NCBI GenBank assembly: GCA_050305935.1
Contig: JBNLGG010000004.1
Coordinates: forward strand, 72,954 to 136,953
DNA from: CAJXNP01 sp050305935
GTDB taxonomy: Bacteria > Bacteroidota > Bacteroidia > Cytophagales > Cyclobacteriaceae
Direction of reading: 5' to 3'
DNA: 64,000 bases
Positions 63,869 to 64,000 of this stretch are shown in pieces; position 1 is the stretch's first letter; every line of letters begins with the position of its first letter. The notes beneath the pieces are model-generated. The model worked only from the letters and a program-made list of their open reading frames with translations. It had not been told where the DNA came from and did not search any database. Both the position numbers and the translations under genes were made by a program.

Positions 63869-64000
63869 ATGAAAACTTTCCTCTTTCTTACCGTACTGAC
63901 CTTAGCCAATCTTGGACTCAGAAATAGTGATAACATACCAAAGGTCAATCAAAAAATGATAGAATATGTAAACACTGTGATTGGCAAGCAGGTGGATCGG
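63869..64000 (+). CDS. Secreted protein, 5' part only (window ends)
   Basis: The first 44 codons are open to the end of the window. They encode MKTFLFLTVLTLANLGLRNS, which looks like a signal peptide, followed by KVNQKMIEYVNTVIGKQVDR. The part after the signal is reminiscent of small envelope proteins but cannot be assigned. The start is supported by the promoter-like element 15 bases upstream. Confidence 0.6.
   Translation, partial: MKTFLFLTVLTLANLGLRNSDNIPKVNQKMIEYVNTVIGKQVDR

Overview
The window is a chromosomal stretch of an AT-rich member of the Bacteroidota, most likely a marine Cytophagales-type organism. The evidence is the tRNA-Tyr/Gly/Thr-tuf-tRNA-Trp-secE-nusG-rplKAJL-rpoBC order, an unusually long NusB in a nusB/YtxH/DUF1573/yajC/YbbR/coaE cluster, DUF3467 behind rpoC, DUF2851, many lipoproteins, TAnnTTTG-type -7 promoter elements, few recognisable Shine-Dalgarno sequences, and a Na+-NQR. 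No rRNA genes, CRISPR arrays, prophage or intact insertion sequences were seen.

Layout. 1-13.2 kb, minus strand: the transcription/translation core (DUF3467, rpoC, rpoB, rplL, rplJ, rplA, rplK, nusG, secE, tRNA-Trp, tuf, then tRNA-Thr, -Gly and -Tyr). 13.3-25 kb: an M1 aminopeptidase lipoprotein, a biotinyl carrier protein, pyrH-frr, then a long minus-strand series (nadD, gmk, an ECF sigma factor with a zinc-finger-like anti-sigma partner, coaE, YbbR, yajC, DUF1573, YtxH, nusB, a leucine-dehydrogenase-type enzyme). 25-36.7 kb: an ABC exporter, a TPR-like lipoprotein, then a minus-strand group (pyrD, ftsK, lolA, pyrF, DUF2851, a GT-C-like membrane protein). 36.9-43.4 kb: a Ca2+/cation antiporter, a membrane pyrophosphatase with sodium-type residues, a NeuD-like acyltransferase, a nucleoside phosphorylase and a secreted protein. 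43.5-44.3 kb: a small accessory island with a decayed GxxExxY gene between perfect inverted repeats, followed directly by a broken RhuM-family gene. 44.3-53.0 kb: an ABC-F ATPase, cmk, ispH and nqrABCDE, with nqrF missing. 53.2-54.9 kb: a YebC-family regulator, a remnant reading frame, and a second, intact GxxExxY gene between a different pair of inverted repeats. 54.9-64 kb: an MscS channel, a second ECF sigma factor with a membrane partner, DoxX, a cold-shock protein, several secreted or lipid-anchored proteins of unknown role, a SelW-like protein, endonuclease III, and the start of a secreted protein cut by the window end.

Most genes are housekeeping. Two themes stand out. First, ion bioenergetics: Na+-NQR, a K+-dependent and probably Na+-transporting pyrophosphatase and a cation/Ca2+ exchanger lie within 17 kb. 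Second, two GxxExxY genes (PD-(D/E)XK-like nuclease fold) each sit inside a compact inverted-repeat unit of about 0.5-0.6 kb beside a broken gene. That arrangement looks like small mobile or mobilisable cassettes and is the best candidate here for an undescribed system.
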